Shown here: one piece after another, positions 36,060-49,300 of the stretch | Layout of the letters: the number at the start of each line of letters is the position of its first letter | How positions within the stretch are numbered: position 1 is the first letter of the stretch | NCBI RefSeq assembly: GCF_000237925.1 | Contig: NC_031500.1 | Location: forward strand, 11,061,753 to 11,125,752 | Direction of reading: 5' to 3' | Length of the DNA: 64,000 bases | From: Schistosoma mansoni | Taxonomy: Eukaryota > Platyhelminthes > Trematoda > Strigeidida > Schistosomatidae | Translations under genes and position numbers: made by a program | Notes under the pieces: model-generated | Database searches by the model: none | Told to the model about the DNA's origin: nothing | The model's input: only the letters and a program-made list of their open reading frames with translations

Positions 36060-37590
36060 GGTGCATATATTTTACGCTCACAATTCTCACGTATACCAGT
36101 TGCATTAAAAACTTGATGTATCTGAGTACTAATATCGCTCGTAATTGTCCAAGAAGTTGACATGATCCCGCATCTAATAGACATCTTGTAAATACATTTG
36201 GCAAGAATGCTTGATGAGTTATAATAGCGTCACCCAAATCTATCGTGGAATGTACTCGTTTGACAAGATTCCCCTGGACATTCCAAAACTCCAAAACGAA
36301 TATAATGTTGTAGCTTCTGAATAAAATATCGTATTTCTGCACTGAATAATTATAATTAATGTAATACTAATGATAAATCAACTTGTAGATCATAACCTAA
36401 ACATGTTGCATATAATCGTTGTTTCCATGAATTACTTAATGTAAACTCCATATGTTCAGCACGCCAGGGAAAACTAAACAAAAGGAGATACGTAAAACGA
36501 CAGTTATCGGTAAATATGCACCATCGACATGATAATCCAATGAAAATGTATCCCACACAGTATCTTTGCCTGCTGATATATCCAGTAGACGAACATCTAA
36601 AGGTTGAAAAATTTGCGATTGCTCATACCGTGTGTTAGAATCGTGTATAGCTGTCCTCGATATATCACTTGATCGACTAATTAGTATTTGTGGACGTTAT
36701 TTTTTAAAATTAGAATTTAACAAATCCGTAAAATGTTGAATAAAATCCCCTTGTTCTAAGAGTGGAAAAATTGATTTGTAGCTCTTAAATGATCTAAGAA
36801 ATTACATCTTATTAATATTTCTGATAAACGTTGACTAGTTTGTTTATATACAGTAGATATCCTCTGATCAAACGATTGATCCAAATCTTGTCCAAATATT
36901 GACTCAACCCTTCCTAAACGTATATGACGAATGAATATACGACTTTTAATGGCTTGGTTTTTGCCACAAACATTAATTAAAAGTTGATCGTTCTACTAGT
37001 GACGAAAGTTTTATTAGCTTAGTTTGAAGTGATAAATCTTGGAATCATATAATGCCGAAAATTACATTTATCATATCACAAACGATCCATTTTCAGTGAC
37101 GTATCTGCTACAACAAGGAATTATTTATGAGGGTTGTCTAAAAGACCATAAATCCATTGATTAATAGAATGCGACAAAGTGGAGTCAGTACTGGACATTA
37201 AATGTCGTATAACCAACGTCACTTCGAGGTCTCTACGAAGTGTATTAGCAAACACTCCAGATGCTAATGCTTCACTTTTTAAGCCACAACATACAACACA
37301 TAAGCTGGCGAAAAATCGTAGCCTCGACCACAGCTTCTGAGTCCACAAAACCGATTGGATCACTGTTAACGGTTGAACAAAAAATAACGAAGTGGTTGAC
37401 TGGTGACTATTGGTACAATCAACATGAAAATCCAAGTCTCCACGTGTTTCTAACTCAATGTAAATTGGTTTTAACTGGCCATACAGATCAGAAATCTCTA
37501 GGTTTCTTTTTCCTTCTAGAACCACAAGCAGAACCTCCGTCTGAGACGGTAAGTATATTGCATAGTGCTTCCAAAACATTTTGGTTCAGC
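36060..37590 (-). pseudogene. TUBGCP3: Gamma-tubulin complex component 3 (GCP3) relic
   Basis: In minus-strand order the reading gives SRLRFFASLCVVCCGLKSEA, TDSTLSHSINQWIYGLLDNP, FLVVADTSLKMDRL, DFIQHFTDLLNS, LDVRLLDIS, WDTFSLDYHVDG, PWRAEHMEF and VFTRCLLDA.SCQLLGQLRA. All are in the order of vertebrate GCP3 (LKTLAALVDHC; FSLDYHVDG; FLWRAKRMEY; ISRCLLDSDSRALLNQLRA). The match covers roughly the central to C-terminal two thirds. It needs at least four frame changes and has stops (for example after NPHK and DRL), so it is dead. No large introns interrupt 1.5 kb, which suggests a retrocopy. Confidence 0.85.
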
Positions 37591-37611
37591 AACTACGCAC
37601 ATTGTGCTTGA

Positions 37612-37868
37612 ATCCTGCAGCTAATAAACTTACTGACAACCCAGCAGTCTTCCCCTTGCGTTCCGTACTCATCCTTGTAGAGGATCTCCATGATGTATGG
37701 CACGATGTTGTGACATAACTATATCAATTCGATCAACACTATCGGCGGTAATGCTAATTACCACCTGGCAGGCTTCTTTAACCACGTTAGACTTTCGATT
37801 GTTTAACAATACAGGGATATACGTTGAAAAACTAGCATTCAGAATAGCCTGCGCTTGTAGTCTTTTTC
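37612..37868 (-). pseudogene. Importin-alpha armadillo-repeat relic
   Basis: The minus-strand reading AQAILNASFSTYIPVLLNNR, NVVKEACQVVISITADSVD is followed, in a second frame, by VPYIMEILYKDEYGTQGEDC and WVVSKFIS. Order and spacing fit two consecutive ARM repeats of importin-alpha (TQVILNCSALQSLLHLL..KEACWTISNITA..LISILQ..KEAAWAITN). The KEAC-to-second-repeat spacing (about 43 residues) fits. The frame break marks it as a fragmentary pseudogene, lying just 5' of the GCP3 relic on the same strand. Confidence 0.65.
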
Positions 37869-37937
37869 GGTTTTAGAAAAACATTTTATCTGAATTGGGG
37901 AAAACAAGATGGGTAAAACCAAACTTTAGAATCTTAC

Positions 37938-38108
37938 ATATTTGTGAAAATCAATATCTTTAGTGTCCGAACTATCCATTTGCAGAGAATTACATACTGC
38001 ACGAAATATATAATATTGTGTAAGTCCATTAATAACAACGATCGGTTGGAGGTTCTCTAGATTACTATCAAATAACGCCAAAAACCAACTAGCTGCACTG
38101 ATGGAAGC
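37938..38108 (-). CDS. Candidate exon of an unrecognised minus-strand gene
   Basis: Acceptor 'ttatttgattag|GCT', donor 'AAATAT|GTAAGA'; exactly 57 codons, phase 0 at both ends. The sequence begins ASISAASWFLALFDSNLENL and ends SSDTKDIDFHKY. It looks helical and HEAT-like, but I do not recognise the family. It joins in phase to the candidate exon at 39,043-39,153. Confidence 0.5.
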
Positions 38109-38119
38109 CTAATCAAATA

Positions 38120-40318
38120 ACCTATTATGTTACTTGTATTTACAATCCTTTTTATTAACCAGTCCAACCAAAGTTACTCTGAGTAAAAACAAATTCGACA
38201 GGAATTATATCTGTGAGCTCAGAATACTGGTAAACAGGATTTTGTTTCCTTCTTAAAGGCATCGAAATTTGTAGATCTAAACCATGGTACTCCTTTGGTA
38301 AACTATAATCAACCAGTCGATTACCAAGTTATGTGATAGAAACTGGTTTCCACAGTATAATATCCATGAGACGCGCTCGCTAACCGGGCCTCAAAATGTC
38401 GCCAGCTTGCTTCTACATAAAGGGAGTAGTCATGTCAAATTTCAATTTACAGGTTGAATTTGAGGCTCTCTTTAGTTGAGGTCATAAGGACAGCTGCAAA
38501 TGGATCTCTCCTAAGCAACTATGCAGTCCCTTATTTTTAATATGTATGCCCGACAGGCAGATCGTGTAACTCAAACTTTTGACAGCCAGCAATAGTCGAT
38601 CACCTAATGTACTATGACACTTGTGTATTTGTCTAGGCCTTCACTAAGTTGACCATCGAAATTTCCACTGAAGACCAGAATCAATATGTATGGTTAGGCT
38701 CTTGACTAGAGAAGTTCAATAAGTTGTCCGCAACAAGTTTTTTCTTCAGGTTACTTTGCTTGTAATTGTCTGTCAGCAGCCTGCCAAGCGACCTCGATTC
38801 CTAAACTCCATTATAAGTCGTTGATCTTAAGATTTGCAGAGGAACGTAGGGTCTTACAAATATCTCTGCGTAAAATCCAAACCAAGGTTTGGCTGAAAAA
38901 TGACTGCCTCGGTAGTTTAGACACACCTTATTACCCCTTTGAAATCAGGACAAGGTGATTGGGGAAATAACGGTTCTAAACTTCATTGTAAATATAAATA
39001 TACATTTTTATCTAAACAAATATTACCATTCAGTTATTCAACCAATAATTGTTCCCTCAATAATCGATCGAAATTACAATAAATAGACAAATTGGTAAGG
39101 AATGTAGAAAAAATTTCCGAGCGTACCAAAAGATAAGTGTTATTCTGTCCTTTCTGGACAGATCAAGTAAAAAGCCGTTCAAAAGATAATAGTTTGTTGC
39201 TTTATAACACAAAGTGTTTCCAATTCTGGAAAAGTGCTTCAATTCACAATCAAAATACACGATCCCAGTCAACTCAAGCAACACAATCAAAGAGGGAACA
39301 ATCAATATGGCTGCTGCCAAGATTAAGCATCAGCTAAAACATAAATGCAGTTGAAGAAGAAACATAGAAATGCAGTGAAGGTGAAAGAAAAATGAGAAAA
39401 CCATAATGAAATAAAATATTACCATCTCAAATGGCACCAAAAAGACTGACAAAATGTACGACTGAAGAAACCAATAAGAACAAGTTGCATATGTATGCAT
39501 GGAGGGATTTTCACACACAAAATCTTCAAAATGGATCTTACAATCCACTCTTTGGGAGAATTTCGGTAGAATACACGAATGCCTCATCTTGGTATCAGTA
39601 AATGCAGAATACTAACAGTGGACAGTAATAATATACCACACATTTCGCCGAGGAAAAACACCTAGGTATCATTTTAAGTGGTATGTTAGGTGTGACATTT
39701 TACTGAATTGGTACTACGAAGGTCGCTAGTTTCATGGGAATCCGCTTCCGAAATTAAGGCAACCTGGCCCCTAAAGTATTCGAAACCGCCTTAGTACGTA
39801 CCAACAACTCTATCTGAAGAAAGCTAATCGTTATATCTCCAATCTCAACAAAGACATCACTTTCTTGAAACAAGCTCTGAGCAGCCAATAAGGTGCATGA
39901 ACTAAGGAGTGAATCCTACTTAACCCTCTAAACTTCATTAGACCTCCAACTTGTTTGACATAGAAGAGTGAACGGGATTATGATCGTAATGTTGTGTCGT
40001 CTGTAATCACCAATCCAATAAATCAATAGTGCGTTTCAGTACCACACTACACTTAAAACGGGCACCTATTAAACGTAAAGCAGATAAAAATATGCACGTA
40101 AACATATTATGGATACGATGGACTCTGAATCATCACTCCTATCTTTAACCAATACCCCATTCTCCAACCGGGAGGTAGGTCCCAACGAACCAGAAATTCT
40201 CCATCATAGGTCTGCCAAGTTCGACCGTTTGAAGTTTGAGCAGTGTGAGGCGCGACTAGCTACAATTCACTTAGGACTTGTGGCACATTCAAATTAGTCT
40301 TCTTCACGTTGGTTGGTT
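38120..40318. other. Region upstream of eIF1A; mostly nothing recognised
   Basis: Apart from the candidate exon at 39,043-39,153 I see no gene. The eIF1A promoter and 5' UTR must lie toward 40.3 kb. The plus open frame 40,109-40,297 ends before the eIF1A ATG and could be 5' UTR or an upstream open frame. Confidence 0.35.
39043..39153 (-). CDS. Candidate exon of an unrecognised minus-strand gene
   Basis: Acceptor 'gatctgtccag|AAA', donor 'TTATTG|GTTGAA' (weak). 37 codons, phase 0, with the reading NTYLLVRSEIFSTFLTNLS and DRLLREQLL. It runs in phase into ASISAASW of the exon at 38,108. A longer hydrophobic reading in another frame exists and cannot be excluded as the artefact or the signal. 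Confidence 0.35.
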
Positions 40319-40334
40319 ATGCCTAAAAATAAAG
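40319..40334 (+). CDS. EIF1A: eIF1A exon 1 (16 nt coding)
   Basis: ATGCCTAAAAATAAAG|GTAAGA encodes MPKNK plus the first base of Gly. The tiny coding part is fixed by the invariant MPKNKGKGGKN start of eIF1A. Confidence 0.95.
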
Positions 40335-43300
40335 GTAAGATGAGGTGAAGTCATTGTATTAATCTGAATGTAAACCCGGGATTTTTTGGCCTAATATGTC
40401 TCTAATTCTAATATTCAGGAAAGGGAGGAAAGAATCGACGTCGAGGAAAGAACGAGAATGAAAGTCAGAAACGCGACTTGATATATAAAGAAGCTGGTCA
40501 AGGTATGTATATAATTCATAAGTTGTATGCATAACCCTATACCGCTTTATACCTTTAACTACCTTATAAATGGTACTTTGATTATTCATGACAATTGTCT
40601 GAAATTTAGAGTTGTCTGACCCAATTCATATTATTATGTCACTAGAGCCAACACTTTATCTACTTTTTGAAAGCTCACGTCTACCATCATTAGTATTAGG
40701 AAAACATGCATGCATGTCGAACGCGTTTGGTAATTGTAGTCCTTACCCGTGTGGGAGTCCAGTCACCCTGTAGATATTTTCACATTAATTTTTTCCTTGA
40801 TTCACTATCGACCCACGGAGTTATTGACTCTTGGTCATGAGGTATGGAATTGTGAAACAAGGTCCATGTTACACTCGTTATATGTGAGTTTAGATCTTTT
40901 CGTCAGGTGGCTCAACATTTGCAGGAGCTTAGAAGTAGGCACTCTTTATTTTCCTTCGAATATTGAGTCTTGTTATTACCTCGCGCTTCCTGTTACTTTG
41001 TTTTCCTCATTCCTTTGAAACTGCGCCTTTACTATAGTAAACACCTTTACTTCGACTCTAATTTTCCTGTTGATATTATATTTGTGATGAAATGTACCAA
41101 CTTTATCGATGCTTATTTGTCCCAGTTTATAAGTTGTTTATAACCAATTGATTTAATAAGGCTCGCTACTTTGACCAAATAACATTAAAGATCAAAACAT
41201 ATCCCCTGAGATTGAAAGACATTGGTAATTTATTACTGTTCTCTGGTTCCACATCTCTTTAACTTATAGTCATACAAAGTGATAAAGCTTCGACCAACTT
41301 CACTCTTTAGGAGGAGTGGAAGTATAATATCTTGACTGCTCCAAACTCCTCTATATGCATGACAATGCTAAATAAGTAACAGCAGTAAATTCTAAAAACC
41401 ATGACAGCAAAAGTAGATGATAATTTGCCATACCATATTACTGATCAAAATGACTATTAAATTAGTAAAAATGACAATATCGGTAGTAGTAGTAGTAGTA
41501 GTACAGAGAGTTAAACATGAAGTATATTGTTTAAAGAGCGTTTTTTCTCATAAGGATACAAAATAATATTAAAAATGAGAAACAAATTAAAACAGAGAGG
41601 GAATAAGTACACTTTTTTATTTAAGGCTTAAATGCATTGATATACCTACTGAACGTTTAAACTCTGTCACATGTATTAAAAATCAAAAAGCTCTGTTTCT
41701 TATGATCAATGACAATAAAATTGTTCAGGACTATGCTATGACGTTAACTGTTGGAAAAGTATAAACCACTGCTGATCACTTCTCCATTGTTCCAAACCAA
41801 TGGTAAAGCCATGGGATCACTTATTCTCGTTATGACTTGAACCTTCCAAGAAAAATACTTCTCAAAATAGGTTCTCACTGATACTTGTCAAAACTCTAAA
41901 GGTACAAATAAACACACCAAGGAAAATCTTTGGTATAAACATCTGTTTTTAAGAGGACAAAGCTGAATATTTCCTAAAGAGAGCAATTCCTGATTCTCTC
42001 AGAAGAATGTTCTTTACAAAAACCTTACGATTAATATTCTCCTCTTGACTTATGTTCTGGGACAACCTAGATGGTAAGCTCTCGCAACGGAGCAATTTTA
42101 TATGAATCTATCGATCCACCTGCCCCTTCGGAGCTAGGTATGTAGGTGGTTTGACGCGACAAAGTCAACAAATAAGGAGCTCCATGGTCGTAAATCTTGT
42201 GAACGCAGGTCATTCGGCGGAAATAAACAGCGTCCAAATATATCTACATGGTAAGAGTTAGTGAACTTCTTTCATAACGCTGTTAGAGCATCTGCTATGT
42301 ATCTGGAACATCCAAAACCGTATACACGAAAAAAAACCTATCCAACCTGTTTTTCTGCACTGATGTTGATCTTTGTTTCAAAGCCACCATCTATTTCTTC
42401 TGTTGAACTTTTGTCCCTAACCGATCTATCTCCATTTCCATGTTCTTTCTGATTACAGTTCATCTTAACTTCAACTGTATGATATATCACTTCACAATCT
42501 TTTTCTTCACAACTGGTAATCTTTATCCACTTAATAAGTATTCAAGCTCATAACTACGTCTTCAGTCTCTTGATAAAAGTAATATTTTCGTGTTTTTGTT
42601 TTTATTTTACCTTTCTGTCACCATATTTAGCAAATCGATTATTATTACTATTGTTATTCTTAACATCATTAACAGACATTATTGTTTATTATTTCGAAAA
42701 ATGAGCATTCGCGGTTTTACAGCTTTGAGGATCAGTCTTCTAAGAACAAAAATCTTCGCTGACCCAGTCTTTTCTATTTTTATTTCTCAATGAGTATATT
42801 TCGCTCCAATCAGTGTCCGCAGGTATGGCATTTACTTTGGATCTTTTAAGGGCAAAGTGCCTTTATAAGACTAGCAGGACCCTAAACGCACACTCACTCT
42901 TCGTATTGAGCAGATAGAATTAGTCAAGAAATTCGTGTTTCTGGGTAGCTACTTAAGTGCTGGGGGTGGCGTGAATGAAGAAATCGATCTACGTATAATG
43001 AAAGCCAAAGTGGCTTGTGCCAATCTGGGCCATCTTTGGCTCCTTCATGATGTTAGTCTGACTGTAAAATTTTATTTATTTATTTAGACACAAATATTGG
43101 TACAAAGAGGCACCAGATATATATGCGCCACACAAATTTCATTTGATTTGTGTGAGGTCTGTGATACTATCCGGGTGCCCAGACCGAGGCAGGTGGTTTT
43201 CTTAAGGGGCCACAACCGGGGCCTTTCACCTAAAGGTCTGATCCACAAGGCAGTGGAGCATCGTGAGGAGATGCAGTCCCATGGTAGCCGGTGACCAACG

Positions 43301-46300
43301 ATAGGTTCATACGCCAGTTGTTCCCTCAGGATGCTGGAGCCCATGAGCACAATCGGTTTGGAATCAGGGTTTTCCAACTCCCCTAGGTGGATTTTCCGTG
43401 TCCACCAATCCGGTTAAAGCGCTGGACATTCGCTTTTCGTCCTCTCAATTTCGTAAACAACACCCTTGGTGCGAGAAGGCAATGAGTAGGACTTCCCTGG
43501 TAGAGGCTGTATACGCGTGGCCATGTGAGAGGATTTCTAGATGGAGAGATCACCCTCTCCACTCTCAGCCGTACCAGGGCATTTGGAGACGAAAAATCTC
43601 TGTGTTTGGTTACCGTTGCCTCCGAAGGATTTCTGACGTCGAGTGGAAACATCTTGTTCGTAATTCGGAGGTTTGGTGCCGTGTGTTCGGGCACAGCGAC
43701 GATAATTCAATCGGTGTCATTATCTTGAAACACCGACTTCGGTGGTTTGGACATGTACTATGAATATTGTCCCATCAAATTCCACATCGAGATTGGAAAA
43801 AGCGGAGAGGTGGTCAGTGTATGATAGCGTCGTGGCATGAAAGAAAACTATACAGGACTGGCTTCTGTTGAATCTTCACGACTCCGTGGTTACGGTCCTA
43901 GAGATGGTGGGACACTAGCTGGAGACGTCAAACATGGTTCAGAATAGAAGCCAGTGTCGATCTTGCTGTAACTCTCTCTATCTGAAAGAATTCCTACTGG
44001 TTTTTTCAACTGAACTGCTCTTATTATTATTATTTTATTACTTCACTCATACATTAATTTTCTTTTCATTTTTATCCTTTTTCGAAATACTGCACTCGCC
44101 TTTCTCTACGTCTTTGCAATCCCATTTTTATTGTGTGGCACATATACATTTTGCTGCTCCCTTGTACCAATGTTTATGTTCAAGTAAAGAAGTTAATTCT
44201 ACTTTTCTCCAAAATTAGCCATTACATCGTCAGTTTGTTTTGTAATACACATTTCTTGGTGCCCTCTTGTACCAAACCTTTCTGTTCAGTATAGTAGTAA
44301 TGCTTTTCTATTGTTCTCGTTATTTGAATTGAATAGTCACTTATCACCGACCTGATGTACTGTGTTTCAGTCATAGTTGCTGTACATTCGTTGCGGGCCA
44401 CATTTCACGCCTTTCCTAGGAACTTCTTAAACCATTTTATTGGGTAAAGACAATATATTAAGTTTGCCTGAACTTTTTGACAGCATACGTAGTGCCGTAA
44501 TTAAATATAAAATATTTTTGTTTAAGTGATTTACACTTCATGTATTCACTATGCTAAAAAACAGAAAATAGAGAGTTAAAAAGCTGAAAACAAAAATAGC
44601 TCCTCATATTTCTATTCTACCCAATACATCATAAGTCTTCGACTCATTAATTTGTGCACTTGTTTTTTAAATTATCAGGTCAAGCGTTTAAATTCGACTG
44701 CAGTCTATATACCTAAATCGCACCAGTTGCATATTTGTTGAGCAGTATAGGTTTATCAACACTACGCTAATTATTGCTTAAGTATACTAATCGCTTTTTG
44801 ACTTACAGAGTCTGTTTAGGAGGGCATTAATAACCTCGTAATATGCTTGTGAAGTTTTTTGGACGCGCAGTAAAGCTTTAGTCCATTGGTTTAGACATTC
44901 ATCTTCCATCCAACCCAATAGTAATTGAAACCCTAACACTGTTATATGACTTAGTTGTCGTGACAATCCATTCGAGCTATATTGTAGATCAGTTCGTTTG
45001 AAGAATTTTAAGACAAATTAACAAATTTTTGTCATTCCGTCAACCGTAACGTTGTATGGTTGACAGTAATATGCTTCACACAAACTAAAATTTTCGGACC
45101 CTTGCAGATTTCAAACCCATGTGTTGAGGTTTCAAAAAGTACAAAGATAGTACAACAATATGCAATTCACAAAATAATGTAGTGTGACCATTCTTAGATG
45201 ATTGCTCTGTGAACTCTACAGCTAATGTCTGTCCATTGCCGACAAAACTATTTAACACTAATCCAGTTTTATTTTCAGGCAACTATAAAAGAAATACTCC
45301 CAGAGTATATGGCCAAGTAGGAAGTGTTAAGACCATCCATTCTGTCATAAGATTCATTCCCTATTTTAATTAATTAGGTTCGAATTTCTAAGTAGTAGCA
45401 CATTAGTCTTCTTATTACATGGATAACTTATAACCTAATACTCAAACATCTGCTCGATTAGTCGGCTGTGACTTAGTGGTCAAAGCCCTTGATTTTTAAC
45501 CAACAAGTCCCGGGTTCAGACCCCGATCCACCTACTTTAGTTTGGGCAATCCTATAGTATCGCTAGTCCTCATACTAAGAATGTGGCTCAAAGCCAAGTA
45601 TATGGATCTCTTCCCAGTTAATGAGTTAATAATAATTGTAGACAGTAATGTAGGAGACTGCAACTTTATGAATTGTTGGCTTAATTTTGGTGTTTAAGAT
45701 GATTCTTAACATTCGTTTATTCATAACCCATTATTCTTTGGTGTATAGATGTGTAGTATTCGAACAAACCAGCAATAGATAGTTTCTCATTCAATAAACA
45801 TCCTTGTTTTGTACCCCAAGTTCTAAAATAGCTTCAAATATGTTTAGATAAACACCTAATCACTACTGCGATTTTCAGCACCGTTTGACTTTCGATTCGA
45901 TGCTTTGTCGTAATTATATTCCAAAATGTGTACAAAATGCAAGACACCAATATAAGGTGACACTGCTATTCTGGATATTCATTGACTGGTGCTTGTACTG
46001 TTTCTCAAAAACTAAGAAGTTTCAGAAAATGAATTCACTTTTAATTCAAAATGTTGACTTTTATGTTCATCTAAGTGGGATTATTCATAACAAAATTCGT
46101 TTTTTGTTTTGTGTTCTTCATGGATTAAAGTTTATTTCAATGGGACTTTGTTACATTCTACTTGTTATTTATTTATATTTATATCATATTTTCACGGAAA
46201 TATATCGTTTTGTTTCATGGTGTATTTGGTTTTATAGAATATGCAAAAGTTGAACGCCTTCTAGGCAATGGTCGATTGGAGGCCTATTGTTTCGACGGTG

Positions 46301-49300
46301 TAAAAAGGCTGTGTCATATTCGTGGAAAGTTGCGCAAAAAAGTATGCATATAAACATATATTTGTAGTGTTTTAAATTCCAGTTATTTGTAGTTTAAGTA
46401 TATATGAAAATCCTTGCTGGTGTTATATTGCGTTATCACAATATTTTATCTTAGCCATAAAAGCATTCACTTTGTCCTTTGAATTTTGGTGGGTGCAAAA
46501 GATCCACCTAGGACAGTTGGTAAGCCCTAATTCCAAGCCACTAGTGCACATGAACTAAGCTGAAGGACCCTGAAGAAACAAACGCTTGTGAACCTGTTGT
46601 TCGTCACTGGCTACCATGAGGCCGCATCTCCTAAAATTGTTCTACTGCCTTGTGGAATAGACTTCTGGGTAAAAGGCTCATGTAGCGGCTTCCTAAGAAA
46701 ACCACCTACTTCCGTTTGGGCACCCGGACAGTATCATAGCCCACACACAAATTCAATGATATATATGGTGCATATATGTTTGGTACCCCTTTGTACCAAT
46801 GTTTATGTGTTAAAATAATAATAATAATATTGGATTGTTGAAATGATTTTTTTGTTCCAGCAAGTGTTCCATACACATAGAGTTATTAGCGAAATCGTTA
46901 AATTTGCATTTATTCGCCACTCCCAACTAAAATACAACTTGACAACAATTGTATAATCATTCCAGACATATCCAATTAATAAACGGGTATAAAAGTCAAC
47001 TCTCCCATCCTCGTTTTACAATTGATCGTTGTCGATATGACCAGTTCTAGAATAACACAGTGAAATTGTGATTTGTATATTCTTCCTTATACAGATAGAA
47101 TCATCCTATCATCTCGAAATTTATTATTCATAAGTAACTGTCGTATATTAACAAGTAACTATCGATCATCGAATTATCAAAATTATACCAGTCAGATAAT
47201 CTTTTTTATTTACAATTACCACAAGAAAATTTGTGCAAACTTAAAAACTGTCGTGATTATTACATAGTACAGCACCCCAGTAGAAACTAAGCTTCTAACT
47301 ACTGTCTTTAGTAACGGGTTGTTGTAACTTGGTAAAATACTAGTATGACTACTTGTGGTTTCCTGCAAGCACAACTTGCCCCTGTATATAACCGAGCAAG
47401 AGTGGATGCGGTTTAATATAAGGATGAAGGCAAGATTGCAGATGACAAGTTTGTCATACATCAGTCACAAATCTAGTACTGATTCAGTCTCAGTTTGAAA
47501 AGGACAAGTGGCTGGGTGGCGTGTGCTAGTCCTGGCAATGGTGGTCTCTCAATTGATCCAACTTCCTTTTGAAAGCGTCAACAGATGGAGCTTCAATCAA
47601 ATGTTGAGGTAATGAACTCCATTCGTTGACGATTCGATGGGAAAATCGTTAGTCAGTTGACAAGTAATTCGTTTTTAGGGTGTCCTCTTATATTATCTGT
47701 TTTGGAAAACAAGGGAAAAAGGGTATATCTGATGCTTTTTTATCACTAACATAAGAACTGTGACCAAGTCACCTCTAGTTCTTCTGTATGACATTGGAAA
47801 TAGGTTTACCTTAGTCAGTCGATCATCATACGGGAGCTTTGCGATTCCCGAGAATCAGCTTAGTTGGGGTTCTTTGAATTATACGGGATTTATAGGCGAA
47901 TTTGGACGCACTTCACTGGGCAGTACTTGACGTTAATCAGTAACTAAATCCACGTGTACAAATTGTGTAAATGTCAATAAACTTGACTGCATTAACTAAC
48001 AATATCAATAAATTACTGAGTTGCATATTTTCCTTTTCCTGAAATGAGTTAAACAACTTGTTGCAAAGTGTTGTCGCAAATCCAGTGAAGTATTTCACTG
48101 GGGAAAAAGACTAAGTTGTTGTTGAAGGTCTTTTGTAGTCTTTCTATTCTGTATTTTTAGCGACCGTGGTTGTAGGTCTCCATTATAAATTCAGACTGAA
48201 CAGTACTATTCACACTGGCTAATTGCTCAACTGATCAAAATTCTCATATTTCCATTTTGTTATTCGTGATGTTCTGGTTTCATCGTCAGGAATTTTATAT
48301 TTAGTCGGATTGTTGGCCAATTTGAACGACGACTAGTATACCGTTACTTTTTACCGTGCTAAAAGATTCATATTCAGTATTTTCATCATACTTAAAATAC
48401 TTCCATTAATCAACGCGCATTAAAAACTTTCAAGATAATTCTGGAAAACTGAATTGCATTTCTATTGTCTTGACTGGACAATTATAAAGTTTTCCATCAA
48501 TTTTATTACGTTTTTCAGAAGCTTCTAGAATTTCGACGTCACATACAATCCCATAAATAAGCTCTTTTTCTGTACATAAACTACCTTTTAGATTAAAGCC
48601 TCTTTTGTATTTCCCACCTGTTTCTGTTTGAACCCTAGGAGCAGAAAACTTCTGGGATTTAGAGAGTCAGTGTTTAAGCGTTCATGTATAAGACATTTCA
48701 TGAAGGTCAGCATATCCTTACATTTTTATCACATATCTACTGATATCTATGCATAAATTCTCGTCTAATACCGTCATTATTATAGGTATGGATCAGTAAT
48801 GGTGATATCATTTTAATTGGTTTACGAGATTATCAAGACAATAAAGCCGATGTGATTATGAAATATTTGAATGATGAAGCTAGAACTCTTAAATCATTAG
48901 GTAAGTCTATTTTTTGATGTTTTTTCCTTTTTGTTATACTGTTGTGTAGCAACTTATTCGGAAAAAATCAGTGCAACAGTATCTTAAAATTGATGTTATC
49001 AGTATAGAAGGATTTGTGGAGATTGTAGAACTTTCATAGTTTAATCACGAGTTGGTCTTGCCTAGACTACCATTGAAAACCTGGAAGCACTGAGTTTCTG
49101 TTTTGTTCTAGTACTGGACTCGTCAGTAGCAGTGTGAACCCACGACCTTGGATCTAAAGACCGAGCCCAAGGTATTCGTTCTTGCACGCGAACTCTTAAC
49201 CTGCCAATTGATCAGTCTCTATTAACATATGTGTACTATACATGGATCGCTTTGATACTCCGATTTAGTCACAAGGGTTTAGTAAGATTGGGCAGTATTT

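Noticed and set aside
37261-37611. Plus-strand open frame of 116 codons
   Set aside because: It is antisense to the GCP3 relic, whose minus-strand reading has clear family motifs.
45470-45545. Possible tRNA gene
   Set aside because: A and B boxes are present, but no full acceptor stem pairs and the body matches a SINE family at 10.7 kb.
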